Position numbers and translations under genes: made by a program. The notes beneath the pieces were generated by a model. That model saw only the letters and a list, made by a program, of their open reading frames with translations, had not been told where the DNA came from and ran no database searches. Below are positions 18,561 through 28,769 of a DNA stretch of 64,000 nt, in pieces. The number at the start of each line of letters is the position of its first letter. Positions within the stretch are counted from its first letter, which is position 1. Origin of the DNA: Pseudomonas sp. REP124 (GTDB lineage: Bacteria > Pseudomonadota > Gammaproteobacteria > Pseudomonadales > Pseudomonadaceae); NCBI RefSeq assembly GCF_020164475.1, contig NZ_JAIQWX010000011.1, positions 1 through 64,000 on the forward strand, written 5' to 3'.

Positions 18561-19580
18561 TTAGCGGTATTCGGTGAACACACCGGCCAGCGGCGCAGTC
18601 GATTCGCGCATCACGATGCTCGGCGTCACGATTCGTTGCTCGGTAGCCAGGGCCGGCGTGGCGATCCGGCGCAGCAGCACGCCGGCGGCCATCTCGCCGA
18701 GTTGCAGGATCGACTGCCCCACGGTGGTCAATGCCGGGTAGACATAACGGCTCATCTGGATATCGTCGAAGCCGATCACCGACAGTTCCGTCGGGACGCG
18801 GATGTTGCGTTCGGCGGCGGCCCGCAAAACGCCGATACCGATCATGTCGTTGGCGGCGAAAATCGCACTCGGCGGCTTGCCTTCCAGCAACGTAGCGGCA
18901 GCGTTGTAGCCGCCGGTGCTGGTGAAGTCGCTTTCCACCATGCGTTCGGCGGGCACTTTCAGCCCCGCGTCTTTCAATGCCCGGCAAAAACCGGCCAGAC
19001 GCATCTGCGCCACGCTGGTGGCTGCAGGACCGCTGATGGTGGCGATGTCGCGATGGCCCAGCTCCAGCAGATGCCGAGTCGCCAGGTAGGCACCGTATTC
19101 GTGATCGATCCGCACCAGATCGGCATCGACGCCTTCCAGTCCGCGGTCGACGATCACCATCGGCGTACGCACACCCGCCAGGCCTTCGGCCAATCCGCTA
19201 TCGCCGCCGGCTGATGCAACGATCAGCCCGTCGATGCGCTTTTCCAACAACACGCGCAGATAGCTGCGTTGCTTGTCCGGGTCGTCGTCGGAGTTGCAGA
19301 GGATCACGCAATAGCCGTTGCGCTCGCAGTAGTCCTCAATGCCCCGGGCCAGTTCGGCGAAGTACGGGTTGAGACTGTTGGGCACCAGCAAACCGATGGT
19401 GGCCGTGGTTTTGGCCTTGAGCGACCGGGCAACCGCGCTGGGCACGTAGTCGAGGGTCTTGATCGCGGCCTCGACCTTGATCCGCACCTCTTCGCTGACC
19501 GGCCGGGTCTTGTTCACCACATGGGAAACCGTGGTGTAGGAAATCCCCGCCAGTGCCGCCACATCTTTGATTGTTGCCAT
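18561..19580 (-). CDS. rbsR: LacI-family ribose operon regulator
   Basis: 339 aa. N-terminal LacI helix-turn-helix ('TIKDVAALAGISYTTVSHVV') and hinge, then a periplasmic-binding-protein-like effector domain (about 60-335). It lies inside the operon after rbsC, three bases downstream. The perfect palindrome at 23213-23226 upstream of rbsB is its likely operator; ribose would be the inducer. Confidence 0.95.
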   Translation of the reverse strand: MATIKDVAALAGISYTTVSHVVNKTRPVSEEVRIKVEAAIKTLDYVPSAVARSLKAKTTATIGLLVPNSLNPYFAELARGIEDYCERNGYCVILCNSDDDPDKQRSYLRVLLEKRIDGLIVASAGGDSGLAEGLAGVRTPMVIVDRGLEGVDADLVRIDHEYGAYLATRHLLELGHRDIATISGPAATSVAQMRLAGFCRALKDAGLKVPAERMVESDFTSTGGYNAAATLLEGKPPSAIFAANDMIGIGVLRAAAERNIRVPTELSVIGFDDIQMSRYVYPALTTVGQSILQLGEMAAGVLLRRIATPALATEQRIVTPSIVMRESTAPLAGVFTEYR

Positions 19581-19583
19581 GAC

Positions 19584-20561
19584 TCAGCTCCGCCGGCTTG
19601 CGCGTTGACTGCGATAAGTATCGAGCACCACCGCGACCACGATCACCGCGCCGGTAATGATGCGCTTGGTCGGCTCGGTGGCGCCGATCTGCGCCAGCCC
19701 CGCCGCCAGCACCGAAATGATCAACACGCCGAAGAAAGTACTGATCACCGAACCGCGACCACCCATCAGGCTGGTGCCGCCGATCACCACGGCGGCGATC
19801 ACTTGCAGTTCCAGGCCGGAGCCGGCGTTCGGGTCCGCCGCTTCCAGGCGGGAAATCTGGAACAGCGCCGCGATCCCGGCCAGCAGGCCCATGAGGCTGA
19901 ACACCAGAATCTTGTAGGGCTTGGGATTGATACCCGCCAGACGTACCGCCTCTTCGTTGGTACCGATGCCGATCAGATAACGACCGAACACGGTGCGGGT
20001 CAAGACGGCTTGGGCGATGAAAATGATCAGCAAGGCGATGATGAAAGACGGCGAAATACCGAAGGCGATCGGGTTGGACAGCCAGGCAAAAGCATCGCCA
20101 ATGTAAGCGGTGCGCGAGCCAGTCATCTGATACGCCACGCCACGGGCCATTTCCAGCACGCCCAGGGACACGATGAACGACGGAATGCGCCAGGCCACGG
20201 TGATCGAACCGGTGATGGTGCCGGCCAGAGCAGCCGCCGCCATACCCAGCAGAGCCGCCGGCAGAACGCTCCAGCCCCAGCCGAGAATCGCCACGCTGAC
20301 CGTCGACGCGGCAAGCGCCAGCACCGAGCCCACCGACAGGTCGATGCCGCCGATGATCAACACGAAGGTCATGCCGACCGCCAGCACCATCAGGTCGGGA
20401 ATCTGGTTGGCCAGGGTGCTGAAGGTGTCATAGGACAGGAAATGGCTGCTCAGGATAGAGAACAGCACAACCATCGCCAGCAACGCACCGGCCAGGCCAA
20501 GGTAAGTCCCAAGGCCATAAAAATTGCCGCTGCGTTTGCCGGCAGAAGATGCGGTTTTCAT
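19584..20561 (-). CDS. rbsC: Ribose ABC transporter permease
   Basis: 325 aa polytopic inner-membrane protein of the BPD_transp_2 family, with the long hydrophobic stretches and the motif 'IIGGIDLSVGSVLALAAS' plus 'VIGGTSLMGGRGSV' typical of RbsC. Its ATG overlaps the rbsA stop by four bases, so translation is coupled. Confidence 0.96.
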   Translation of the reverse strand: MKTASSAGKRSGNFYGLGTYLGLAGALLAMVVLFSILSSHFLSYDTFSTLANQIPDLMVLAVGMTFVLIIGGIDLSVGSVLALAASTVSVAILGWGWSVLPAALLGMAAAALAGTITGSITVAWRIPSFIVSLGVLEMARGVAYQMTGSRTAYIGDAFAWLSNPIAFGISPSFIIALLIIFIAQAVLTRTVFGRYLIGIGTNEEAVRLAGINPKPYKILVFSLMGLLAGIAALFQISRLEAADPNAGSGLELQVIAAVVIGGTSLMGGRGSVISTFFGVLIISVLAAGLAQIGATEPTKRIITGAVIVVAVVLDTYRSQRASRRS

Positions 20562-22111
20562 CGAATGTCCCCAGGCGCTGCTTCGTTGAGCAGCGCATCA
20601 CGTTTTTGGTAGCCGGCGAATGCGGCGGCAAGCAAGTCATCCTGATTCCAGCTGTCGCGCTCGAAGGTGTCGATCAGGCGCCCCGCCGACAACACGCCGA
20701 TGCGATCGCAGATCAGCATCAATTCGCGCAGGTCGCTGGACACCACCACCAGCGCCTTGCCCTGGCGGGTCAACTCGCCGAGCAGTGCATAAATGTCGAA
20801 CTTGGCGCCGACGTCGATGCCTCGGGTCGGTTCGTCGAACAGCAGTACCGAACAGTCGCGCTCCAGCCAGCGGCCGATCACTACTTTCTGCTGGTTGCCG
20901 CCGGACAGTTCCGAGACCAACTGTGCCGGGCCGGAACTGCGGATGCGCATGGCATCGATCTGGCGCTGGGCCAGGGACGTTTCATCGCCCTGATTGACGA
21001 ATCCGCCGCTGGAAATGCCGGGCATGTTGCCCAGCGCAATGTTGGCGCTGATCGATTGCGTCAGCAGCAGGCCTTCGCCCTTGCGGTCCTCGGTGATCAG
21101 GGCAATGCCATGAGCCACCGCATCCACCGGGGAGCGAATGCTGACCACCTGCGCGGGCGAACCCAGCGCCACGGTGCCGCTGTCTGCGGAATCGGCGCCG
21201 AAGATCAGGCGCAGCAACTCGGTGCGCCCTGCCCCAATCAGACCGGAAATGCCGAAGATCTCGCCGGCTCGCACCTCGAAGGACACGTCGCGCACCTTGT
21301 CGGCGCGGCTCAGGCCCTTGACCGTCAACAACGGGGCGCCGATGTTGCGCGCGCCCATGTCGATGTGTTCGCCAAGCTCGCGACCGACCATCAGCGTGAC
21401 CAGTTGCTCGCTGTTGTAATTGGCCATCGGCTCGACGCACACCAGATTGCCGTCGCGCAACACCGCAATGCGCTGGGCGACCCGGGCCAGTTCTTCGAGG
21501 CGATGGGAGATATAGATGATGGAAACGCCACGGGCCTGCAGGCGGGTGATCTGCTCGAACAGCATTTCGACTTCGCGGGCGGTGAGCATCGCGGTCGGTT
21601 CGTCGAGGATCAGCACGTGGCAATCGCCGATCAGGTTGCGGGCGATCTCGACCATTTGCTGGTGACCGATGCCCAAGTCACCGACCAGGGTGTCCGGGTC
21701 GATGGCATCGAGCCCGACCTGGGCCATGGCTTCGATTGCCGCCTTGCGCAATTGCTTGCGACTGATCCAGCCGCCGTTGCTGGGCAAGTTATCGAGAAAC
21801 AGGTTTTCCGCCACCGAAAGCGTCGGCAGCAGATTGAGTTCCTGCATGACCATGCGGATGCCCAGGTCTTCGGCCTGGGTACGGCTGCCGGGGCGGTAAT
21901 CCTGCCCCTGGAATTGCATCTGGCCGGTGGTCGGCGTGACCAGCCCGCCAATGATCTTCGACAGCGTACTTTTGCCGGCGCCGTTTTCACCGGTCAACGC
22001 CAGCACTTCACCGCGCATCAGCGTCAGGTCGATGCCGGTCAGAACCGGTTGGGCATAGGTCTTGCCGATATCGCTGACCGACAGGACAGCGTTCGGGGCA
22101 TGAACGGACAT
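20558..22111 (-). CDS. rbsA: Ribose ABC transporter ATP-binding protein
   Basis: 517 aa with two ABC domains. The first has Walker A 'GENGAGKSTL' and a signature region 'LGIGHQQMVEIARNL'; the second has a degenerate Walker A ('GLIGAGRTEL') and a standard 'LSGGNQQKVVIGRWL' signature. This asymmetry is normal in sugar importers of this class. Start 22111 follows GGAGAG; the frame runs four residues further to 22123. Confidence 0.97.
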   Translation of the reverse strand: MSVHAPNAVLSVSDIGKTYAQPVLTGIDLTLMRGEVLALTGENGAGKSTLSKIIGGLVTPTTGQMQFQGQDYRPGSRTQAEDLGIRMVMQELNLLPTLSVAENLFLDNLPSNGGWISRKQLRKAAIEAMAQVGLDAIDPDTLVGDLGIGHQQMVEIARNLIGDCHVLILDEPTAMLTAREVEMLFEQITRLQARGVSIIYISHRLEELARVAQRIAVLRDGNLVCVEPMANYNSEQLVTLMVGRELGEHIDMGARNIGAPLLTVKGLSRADKVRDVSFEVRAGEIFGISGLIGAGRTELLRLIFGADSADSGTVALGSPAQVVSIRSPVDAVAHGIALITEDRKGEGLLLTQSISANIALGNMPGISSGGFVNQGDETSLAQRQIDAMRIRSSGPAQLVSELSGGNQQKVVIGRWLERDCSVLLFDEPTRGIDVGAKFDIYALLGELTRQGKALVVVSSDLRELMLICDRIGVLSAGRLIDTFERDSWNQDDLLAAAFAGYQKRDALLNEAAPGDIR

Positions 22112-22165
22112 AAAACTCTCCATGCGCTCGCCCGGACGGACGAGCGCCAGTGTGTCGCCAGAGGC

Positions 22166-23119
22166 TTACTTGGTAACCAGCTCTACCGGCGTCTCGATCA
22201 CGCCATTGGCGCTGTCGACTTTTTCGCCCTTGATGATCTTCAGAGCAGTCTCGATGCCGAATACCGCTTGCTTGGCAGCGAACTGATCGGCCGTGGCCAG
22301 CACGCGACCGTCATTGAGCATTGGCTTGATGGCATTGATGTTGTCGTAGCCGACCACTTGCACCTTGCCGGCCTTGCCCGCGGCGCGCACGGCGGAAACC
22401 ACGCCGACCGCCATGCTGTCGTTACCGGCCAGCAGGGCCTTGATTTGCGGGTATTCGCTGAGCATGGCCGCGGCAACCTTGTTGCCCTTGTCGATTTCCC
22501 AGTCACCGGACTGCACGGAAACCACTTTGATCTGCGCCGCCTCCATCGCATCCTTGAAGCCTGCGGTGCGGGCCTGGGCGTTGGTGGTGGTGGAAACGCC
22601 TTCGATGATGCCGACTTCGTCACCGGCCTTGAGCTGCTTGGCCAGATAGTCACCAACCAGGCGCGCGCCCTTGCGGTTATCCGGGCCTACGAAAGGAACG
22701 TTGATGTTCTTGCTCTTGAGTACCGCAGGGTCGAGCTGGTTGTCGATGTTGATCACGGTGATACCGGCATCCACCGCTTTCTTGATCACCGGCACCATGG
22801 CCTTGGAATCAGCGGGCGCGATGACCAGCGCATCGACTTTGGAAACGATCATCTGCTCGACGATACGGATCTGGTTGGTCGTGTCTGTCTCGTCCTTGAT
22901 GCCGTTGGAAATCAGTTCGAATTCGCCGGAGTGGTCTTTCTGGTAGGCCTTGGCGCCGTCTTCCATGGTCAGGAAGAATTCGTTGGCCAGGGATTTCATG
23001 ACCAGCGCGACTTTGGGTTTTTCCGGGGATTGGGCGAATGCGGAAGAGACTGGCAGCGCGGCGGAGGCGGCAGCCAGCATAGCGACAGCGAGAAGACGTC
23101 CAGCGAATGGCAGCTTCAT
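22166..23119 (-). CDS. rbsB: Ribose ABC transporter substrate-binding protein
   Basis: 317 aa periplasmic binding protein (Peripla_BP_4). A signal peptide with 'AVAMLAAASAALPVSSAFA' ends about residue 29. The mature part begins 'KPKVALVMKSLANEFF' and has 'VIAPADSKAMVPVIKKA' and 'ALLAGNDSMAVGVVSA'. First gene of the operon; a gap of about 54 bases to rbsA. It captures free ribose, possibly released by the nucleoside hydrolase of the same operon. Confidence 0.96.
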   Translation of the reverse strand: MKLPFAGRLLAVAMLAAASAALPVSSAFAQSPEKPKVALVMKSLANEFFLTMEDGAKAYQKDHSGEFELISNGIKDETDTTNQIRIVEQMIVSKVDALVIAPADSKAMVPVIKKAVDAGITVINIDNQLDPAVLKSKNINVPFVGPDNRKGARLVGDYLAKQLKAGDEVGIIEGVSTTTNAQARTAGFKDAMEAAQIKVVSVQSGDWEIDKGNKVAAAMLSEYPQIKALLAGNDSMAVGVVSAVRAAGKAGKVQVVGYDNINAIKPMLNDGRVLATADQFAAKQAVFGIETALKIIKGEKVDSANGVIETPVELVTK

Positions 23120-23212
23120 GGATTTACTCCGGTCTTATGATTATTGTGAGCAACGCTTGCTGACGTAAACTGCTTGGTGTTCACCGGCAGCTTTTGCTCA
23201 CCGGAAACATCT

Positions 23213-23226
23213 CGCAAACGTTTGCG
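23213..23226. promoter_or_regulatory. LacI-family operator of the rbs operon
   Basis: CGCAAACGTTTGCG is a perfect 14-base palindrome with the central CG typical of LacI-family sites, 94 bases before the rbsB ATG. A weaker relative, AGCAACGCTTGCT, lies at 23148-23160. Likely bound by the RbsR encoded in the operon. Confidence 0.8.
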
Positions 23227-23305
23227 TAGACCGAACTATGCGAATCTTGTCGAAATTTGTCAACGACAGGAATTGCTCCTGTCGAAGTCGGGAGACGAAC
23301 GTACA

Positions 23306-23740
23306 TCATGCCGTAGTGTTGACGACGTTTCCGGAGCCCGCCAATTCCTTCGCCAGACTGGCCACCACCTGCATGAGTGCCGCAGTCGTCGACATGATCT
23401 GCGCCTGGATCGCCATGATCGCTGTGGTTTTCGCTTCCGGCGTCGGGAACGACGCGGCCTGAGTCGCCGCCAGTTGCTGCTGTTGCTCGCGCAATTGCTC
23501 CTGCAGTTCGCGCATGCGCTTGAGCAGTTCCTTCACGGTCGGGCTCTGGTTGCTGTCGGCGCTTTCGGCTTTCTCGGTGCGGTTGATGTCCTTGCCCAGA
23601 ATGGTGGATTCCTCCTCCTCCACCCCCAACCTTTGCGCGGCGGTGTCCGAAGTCGATTCACTCAAGGTGTCGGTCGTCGAAGCAGGCTTGCCGCCGATAT
23701 TGATGACCGATGCTTGTGGAAAACCGATAGTCAGCGACAT
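23306..23740 (-). CDS. FlxA-like coiled-coil protein
   Basis: 144 aa. An acidic, disordered N-terminal half is followed by a coiled coil ('VKELLKRMRELQEQLREQQQ') and a conserved-looking helix pair ('KTTAIMAIQAQIMSTTAALM'). This layout matches the FlxA-like family of unknown function. No signal peptide. It is separate from the rbs operon, running leftward toward its promoter region. Confidence 0.7.
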   Translation of the reverse strand: MSLTIGFPQASVINIGGKPASTTDTLSESTSDTAAQRLGVEEEESTILGKDINRTEKAESADSNQSPTVKELLKRMRELQEQLREQQQQLAATQAASFPTPEAKTTAIMAIQAQIMSTTAALMQVVASLAKELAGSGNVVNTTA

Positions 23741-25146
<1,406 letters not shown>

Positions 25147-25156
25147 TTCGCCCTCG

Positions 25157-25211
25157 CCCGAGCGATTCCGTTCGGGCACCGGTTCCGCCACTCGCCGGCC
25201 TTGGCGAGTGG
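25157..25211 (+). terminator. Hairpins after ansB
   Basis: GCCCGA...TTCGGGC, then CCACTCGCC (25188-25196) pairing with GGCGAGTGG (25203-25211). No strong U-run follows, so termination here is probable rather than certain. Confidence 0.5.
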
Positions 25212-25318
25212 CACCTTCCTGCAAAAAAATTCTCGTTGTCCTACATCGAATGGAAAAAGTTGCTGTCAGAGGATTCTCTTGAATTTTAAGCAGTTGCGAA
25301 AATGCCTACAGTTAAATA

Positions 25319-25334
25319 CTGTATGCACGTACAG
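25319..25334. promoter_or_regulatory. LexA box
   Basis: CTGT-ATGCACGT-ACAG is an exact CTGT-N8-ACAG SOS box, with TA before it (TACTGT) as in strong sites. It lies 19 bases before the start of the DUF1654 gene, in a promoter position, so the DUF1654-endonuclease I pair is probably induced by DNA damage. Confidence 0.8.
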
Positions 25335-25352
25335 CTTAATAAGGATAATTCG

Positions 25353-25592
25353 ATGGACTCCACTTCCGCTTCCGCTGATGCCTATGTCCGCATGGGCCTG
25401 CGCGTTCAGAAAATCATCAACTCCCCCACCGCTCAAAAAGCCAAGGCCGCGCTGATTTTCCGCCTGCCGGACGAGCCGATGGATGAATGGGAGCGCCTGC
25501 TCGAAGAGATCGATGAAAACGACAACGTCACCCTCGCCTATCGCGACGACGGCGGTGTGCAGGTTTTCTGGGTTGTGCCGAAGGAAGATTGA
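25353..25592 (+). CDS. DUF1654 family protein
   Basis: 79 aa. It matches the DUF1654 pattern seen in Pseudomonas genomes and phages: 'AYVRMGLRVQKIINSPTAQK', 'ALIFRLPDEPMDEWERLLEE', then a basic/acidic end with 'VQVFWVVPKED'. Function unknown. Start ATG 25353 follows AAGGATAA. A LexA box precedes it, and the endonuclease gene starts one base after its stop, so the two form an operon. Confidence 0.85.
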   Translation: MDSTSASADAYVRMGLRVQKIINSPTAQKAKAALIFRLPDEPMDEWERLLEEIDENDNVTLAYRDDGGVQVFWVVPKED

Positions 25593-25593
25593 G

Positions 25594-26286
25594 TTGAAGA
25601 GTGTCCGCTGTTTGAGTTTGCTGTTTTTGCTGTTCACCGTGGGCGCCCAGGCCGAGGCGCCGCGCACCTTCACTGAAGCCAAGAAAGTCGCCTGGAAACT
25701 GTATGCGCCTCAGTCCACCGAGTTCTATTGCGGCTGCAAGTACACGGGCAACAAGGTCAACCTGGCGGCCTGCGGTTATGTGCCGCGCAAGAATGCCAAG
25801 CGCGCGGCCCGCATCGAGTGGGAACACATTGTCCCGGCCTGGCAGATCGGCCATCAGCGCCAGTGCTGGCAGGAAGGCGGACGCAAGAACTGCACACGCT
25901 ACGATTCGGTCTATCAGAAGGCCGAGGCCGACCTGCACAACCTGGTGCCGAGCATAGGTGAGGTGAACGGCGATCGGAGTAATTTCAGCTTTGGCTGGCT
26001 GCCGGAGCAATCGGGTCAGTACGGTTCGTGCCTGACTCAGATCGACTTCAAGGCGAAGAAGGTCATGCCGCGCCCATCCATTCGCGGGATGATCGCCCGG
26101 ACTTATTTCTACATGAGCAAGCAGTATGGGTTGCGCCTGTCGAAACAGGATCGGCAACTGTATGAGGCCTGGAACAAGACCTATCCGGCCCAGGCCTGGG
26201 AACGTCAACGCAATCAACGCGTGGCATGCGTCATGGGACGCGGCAACGAGTTTGTCGGTCCCGTCGACATGAAAACCTGCGGCTGA
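25594..26286 (+). CDS. endA: Endonuclease I (EndA/Dns family), TTG start
   Basis: 230 aa. A signal peptide ('CLSLLFLLFTVGAQA') sends it to the periplasm. The catalytic region reads 'RIEWEHIVPAW', the beta-beta-alpha-metal His motif of endonuclease I, with 'EADLHNLVPSIGEVNGDRSN' downstream; eight or so cysteines suggest disulfides, usual for this family. It cuts DNA without sequence preference. The TTG at 25594 is preceded by AAGGAAG and starts exactly at the signal peptide; no ATG fits. Co-transcribed with DUF1654 under a LexA box. Confidence 0.93.
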   Translation: MKSVRCLSLLFLLFTVGAQAEAPRTFTEAKKVAWKLYAPQSTEFYCGCKYTGNKVNLAACGYVPRKNAKRAARIEWEHIVPAWQIGHQRQCWQEGGRKNCTRYDSVYQKAEADLHNLVPSIGEVNGDRSNFSFGWLPEQSGQYGSCLTQIDFKAKKVMPRPSIRGMIARTYFYMSKQYGLRLSKQDRQLYEAWNKTYPAQAWERQRNQRVACVMGRGNEFVGPVDMKTCG

Positions 26287-26296
26287 CCGCCGCCTG

Positions 26297-26342
26297 AAAA
26301 CACAAAGGCCTCGGATTTGTTTCCGAGGCCTTTGTGTTTTTA
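26297..26342. terminator. Intrinsic terminator after endA
   Basis: A 19-bp perfect stem, AAAACACAAAGGCCTCGGA (26297-26315) with its complement at 26322-26340, ending in TTTT. Bidirectional: also serves the SPOR lipoprotein gene running leftward. Confidence 0.95.
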
Positions 26343-26367
26343 CTGACTCTACGCTGCTGTCAATGCC

Positions 26368-26736
26368 TTACTGAGCCGCAGGACGTTCCAGAACCAGCAC
26401 TTCGATATTCTGTTTCTTAGCCCGCACGATCGCTGCGTTCACTTCTGCCTGCTTGGCTTCGGCTTCAGCTTTCGAGGCGTAAGGGCCCATCAGGATTCGG
26501 GTCTTGCCATCGGCTTCCCGGATGACATTGGCCATGAACTGGTGCTCGATCATCCAGCCGCTCAGGTCGCTCACAGCCTGGGGCGTCGCTCCGCGCACTT
26601 CCAGATCCCATTGCGGTGCCGACGCCTGAGCCGGTGCGACTTGCGTGGCCGGCGCGGGCTTGGGTGCCTCGGTACGCTTGTCATCACCACAACCCGCCAG
26701 TGCCAATACCGCCATTACCAAGACCATTTTGCGCAC
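26368..26736 (-). CDS. SPOR-domain lipoprotein
   Basis: 122 aa. Lipobox 'VLALAGC' (Cys about residue 16), a Pro/Ala-rich linker, then a SPOR-like domain (about 45-118): 'EVRGATPQAVSDLSGWMIEH', 'ILMGPYASKAEAEAKQAEVN'. SPOR domains bind denuded peptidoglycan at division sites. Probably an outer-membrane lipoprotein; partner unknown. Confidence 0.82.
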   Translation of the reverse strand: MRKMVLVMAVLALAGCGDDKRTEAPKPAPATQVAPAQASAPQWDLEVRGATPQAVSDLSGWMIEHQFMANVIREADGKTRILMGPYASKAEAEAKQAEVNAAIVRAKKQNIEVLVLERPAAQ

Positions 26737-26986
26737 AGCGTTTTCCTCTGAAGGCTAAAAGCGCGGATTTTAGCACTCATGGATACTTCCCGAGTGCCGC
26801 AAAATGGGCGCAAAACAACGAGAATGATGGATGCGGCCTCTGTATAGTTACGCCTTGGGAATTAATGCTGTATCTGCGCGTCAGAAAGAGGCACCCAAAC
26901 CGTGAGAGTTCGCACTAATCTATACATACCACCGACTTCTGCACTGTCCGAATCAGGTGCCCCACGAAGCAATTAAGGAGAAGACC

Positions 26987-27181
26987 ATGCTGATACTCAC
27001 CCGCAAAGTCGGTGAAAGCATAAATATTGGTGATGACATTACGATCACCATCCTCGGCGTAAGCGGTCAGCAAGTCAGGATTGGCATCAACGCTCCAAAG
27101 GACGTTGCGGTGCATCGTGAAGAAATCTATCAGCGCATTCAGGCTGGCCTGACCGCTCCGGCGAAACCGCCGACCCCTTGA
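26987..27181 (+). CDS. rsmE: CsrA-family RNA-binding regulator, RsmE type
   Basis: 64 aa. '[20 protein letters not shown]', then '[20 protein letters not shown]', the CsrA/RsmA fold with the RNA-contact residues Leu4, Arg6-type start and C-terminal Arg44 in 'VHREE'. The sequence ('[13 protein letters not shown]', 'IQAGLTAP') fits the RsmE paralogue of fluorescent pseudomonads rather than RsmA, which lies near lysC. It represses translation by binding GGA motifs. Start ATG follows TTAAGGAGAA. A hairpin TAGCCAGCC / GGCTGGCTA follows at 27198-27233. Confidence 0.93.
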   Translation: MLILTRKVGESINIGDDITITILGVSGQQVRIGINAPKDVAVHREEIYQRIQAGLTAPAKPPTP

Positions 27182-27278
27182 ATCCTGGTGCAGTCAGTAG
27201 CCAGCCCGTTGGCCCTGCAACGACGGCTGGCTAAAGATTCATGTGCCGCAAAGCCCTATCCCGCCTCAACTCTTCTGT

Positions 27279-27734
27279 CTAACCGAACGTGAAACCACGC
27301 GCCATGCCAGTGGCCGCGATAACCATCAGCAACATCAGCAAACCCTCCACATGACTGATCCGTGCGAATAGCGTCGCGCGCCCGGTGTCGATTGCCGCGC
27401 CGCGGGCCAGCGCCACCCGCCATTTGATCAGCGTCACCATCGGCGCCACTTCGAGCAGCAAAATCAAAACGAAGAGTGTCATCTTCAGGTGGAACAACGG
27501 CTGGTGCAGGTAATAATCCGTACCCTTTTCATACCCGCCAAAAGCGCGCATACCACCGGTGACCAACAGGATCAGCGCGCAAATCCCCCAGAGATTGTCA
27601 GCGATCAACACGCTGCGAGCCTGCCCTGCGCCAGTCGCCAGGCGCCGGAAATTCGTACCTCGGGTCAACACCGCCCAAAACCCCAGACCGAATGCCAATA
27701 GGTGAAGCGCCGCAAGAAGCCAGTGAGCCAGCAT
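27279..27734 (-). CDS. DUF2214 family integral membrane protein
   Basis: 151 aa with four predicted membrane helices (about 5-22, 45-65, 80-105, 125-145). The pattern 'AHWLLAALHLLAFGLGFWAV' and 'FHLKMTLFVLILLLEVAPMV' matches DUF2214, a family of unknown function with conserved His residues in the helices. Its own promoter is presumably in the 233-base gap to the carbonic anhydrase. Confidence 0.8.
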   Translation of the reverse strand: MLAHWLLAALHLLAFGLGFWAVLTRGTNFRRLATGAGQARSVLIADNLWGICALILLVTGGMRAFGGYEKGTDYYLHQPLFHLKMTLFVLILLLEVAPMVTLIKWRVALARGAAIDTGRATLFARISHVEGLLMLLMVIAATGMARGFTFG

Positions 27735-27967
27735 TGGGTAACTCCTGTCAGGACCATGTGATCAAGCCTGTCAGTAGTAGCTCATCAAGGGCTGACTTGC
27801 ATTCGGTCAATGATTAACAAATACGTACCGATCTGCACCGCAGGTCGCCCAAGACATCGCGTTACAGAGTCCAACTAGACTCCAATACGCCAGTGCGACA
27901 TGTTCTCGCGTCCGCACTGCCCCCAACCGCAGTAATTCCCACCGCATAGACCTGAGTGAACAAAATC

Positions 27968-28744
27968 ATGTGTAAATCATGTGATTCAAACTCTGCTTCA
28001 AACCCTACCTCCAACCCTGCCTCCAACAATAATGAACGTCGTCGTTTTCTCCGTCTTGCCGGATTAGGAGCCGGCGCACTGCTCCTGGCTGGCGCCCTCC
28101 CCGATCGGATCCTTAAGGCAGCCGAGAAAACCTCCACGCCGCCCAAACCGAAAAACGTCATCAGCCCGGATGAGGCACTGAAAAGACTGATGGCTGGCAA
28201 TGAACGCTATGTCAGCGGCAACTCGGAAACCCACGACTTCAAGGACGAACGCGAAGCGCTGGTCTCCGGCCAGAACCCGTTCGTGGCAGTACTGAGCTGC
28301 TCCGACTCGCGCATCGCTCCCGAATACGCGTTCGACACCGCGCGAGGCGACCTCTTCGCGATCCGCGTCGCCGGCAACTTCGTCACGGATGAAGGCCTGG
28401 CAAGCCTGGAATACGGCGTCGCCGTGCTTGGCGCACCGTTGATTCTGGTGTTGGGACACGAAAGCTGCGGCGCCATTGAGGCCGGCATAAAAGCCGTCAA
28501 GGATCACACCGTCTTCCCCGGACAAATCCCGAAACTGACGGACGCACTCAAGCCCTCGATCGAACAAGTGATCAAACAACCCGGAGACCTGGTGGCAAAC
28601 GCAACCGCGCAAAACGTCAAGAACTCGGTAGAGCGCCTCAAGAACGCCACACCGCTACTGACCGATGCACTCGGCAGCGGCAAGTTGAAAATAGTGGGTG
28701 GTGTGTATCGTCTGGCGACGGGCAAGGTCGAGCTGATCGCCTGA
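27968..28744 (+). CDS. Beta-carbonic anhydrase with Tat signal
   Basis: 258 aa. Zinc ligands and catalytic dyad are visible: 'VLSCSDSRIAPE' (Cys, Asp-Arg) and 'LGHESCGAIEAG' (His, Cys), with 'DLFAIRVAGNFV' between. The N-terminus has a twin-arginine signal, 'ERRRFLRLAGLGAGALLLAG', after an unusual Ser/Asn-rich stretch. It should work in the periplasm, interconverting CO2 and bicarbonate. ATG 27968 is used; a GTG at 27956 is possible. Beta-class enzymes are more often cytoplasmic, so the export signal is of note. Confidence 0.92.
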   Translation: MCKSCDSNSASNPTSNPASNNNERRRFLRLAGLGAGALLLAGALPDRILKAAEKTSTPPKPKNVISPDEALKRLMAGNERYVSGNSETHDFKDEREALVSGQNPFVAVLSCSDSRIAPEYAFDTARGDLFAIRVAGNFVTDEGLASLEYGVAVLGAPLILVLGHESCGAIEAGIKAVKDHTVFPGQIPKLTDALKPSIEQVIKQPGDLVANATAQNVKNSVERLKNATPLLTDALGSGKLKIVGGVYRLATGKVELIA

Positions 28745-28769
28745 CGCATCGGTGAAAGGCCAAATGAAC

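Noticed and set aside
20549..23140. 863-codon open frame opposite rbsA/rbsB, + strand
   Set aside because: It is antisense to conserved rbs genes; its His/Gln/Asp-rich, repetitive composition is the usual mirror of G+C-rich third positions. No domains.
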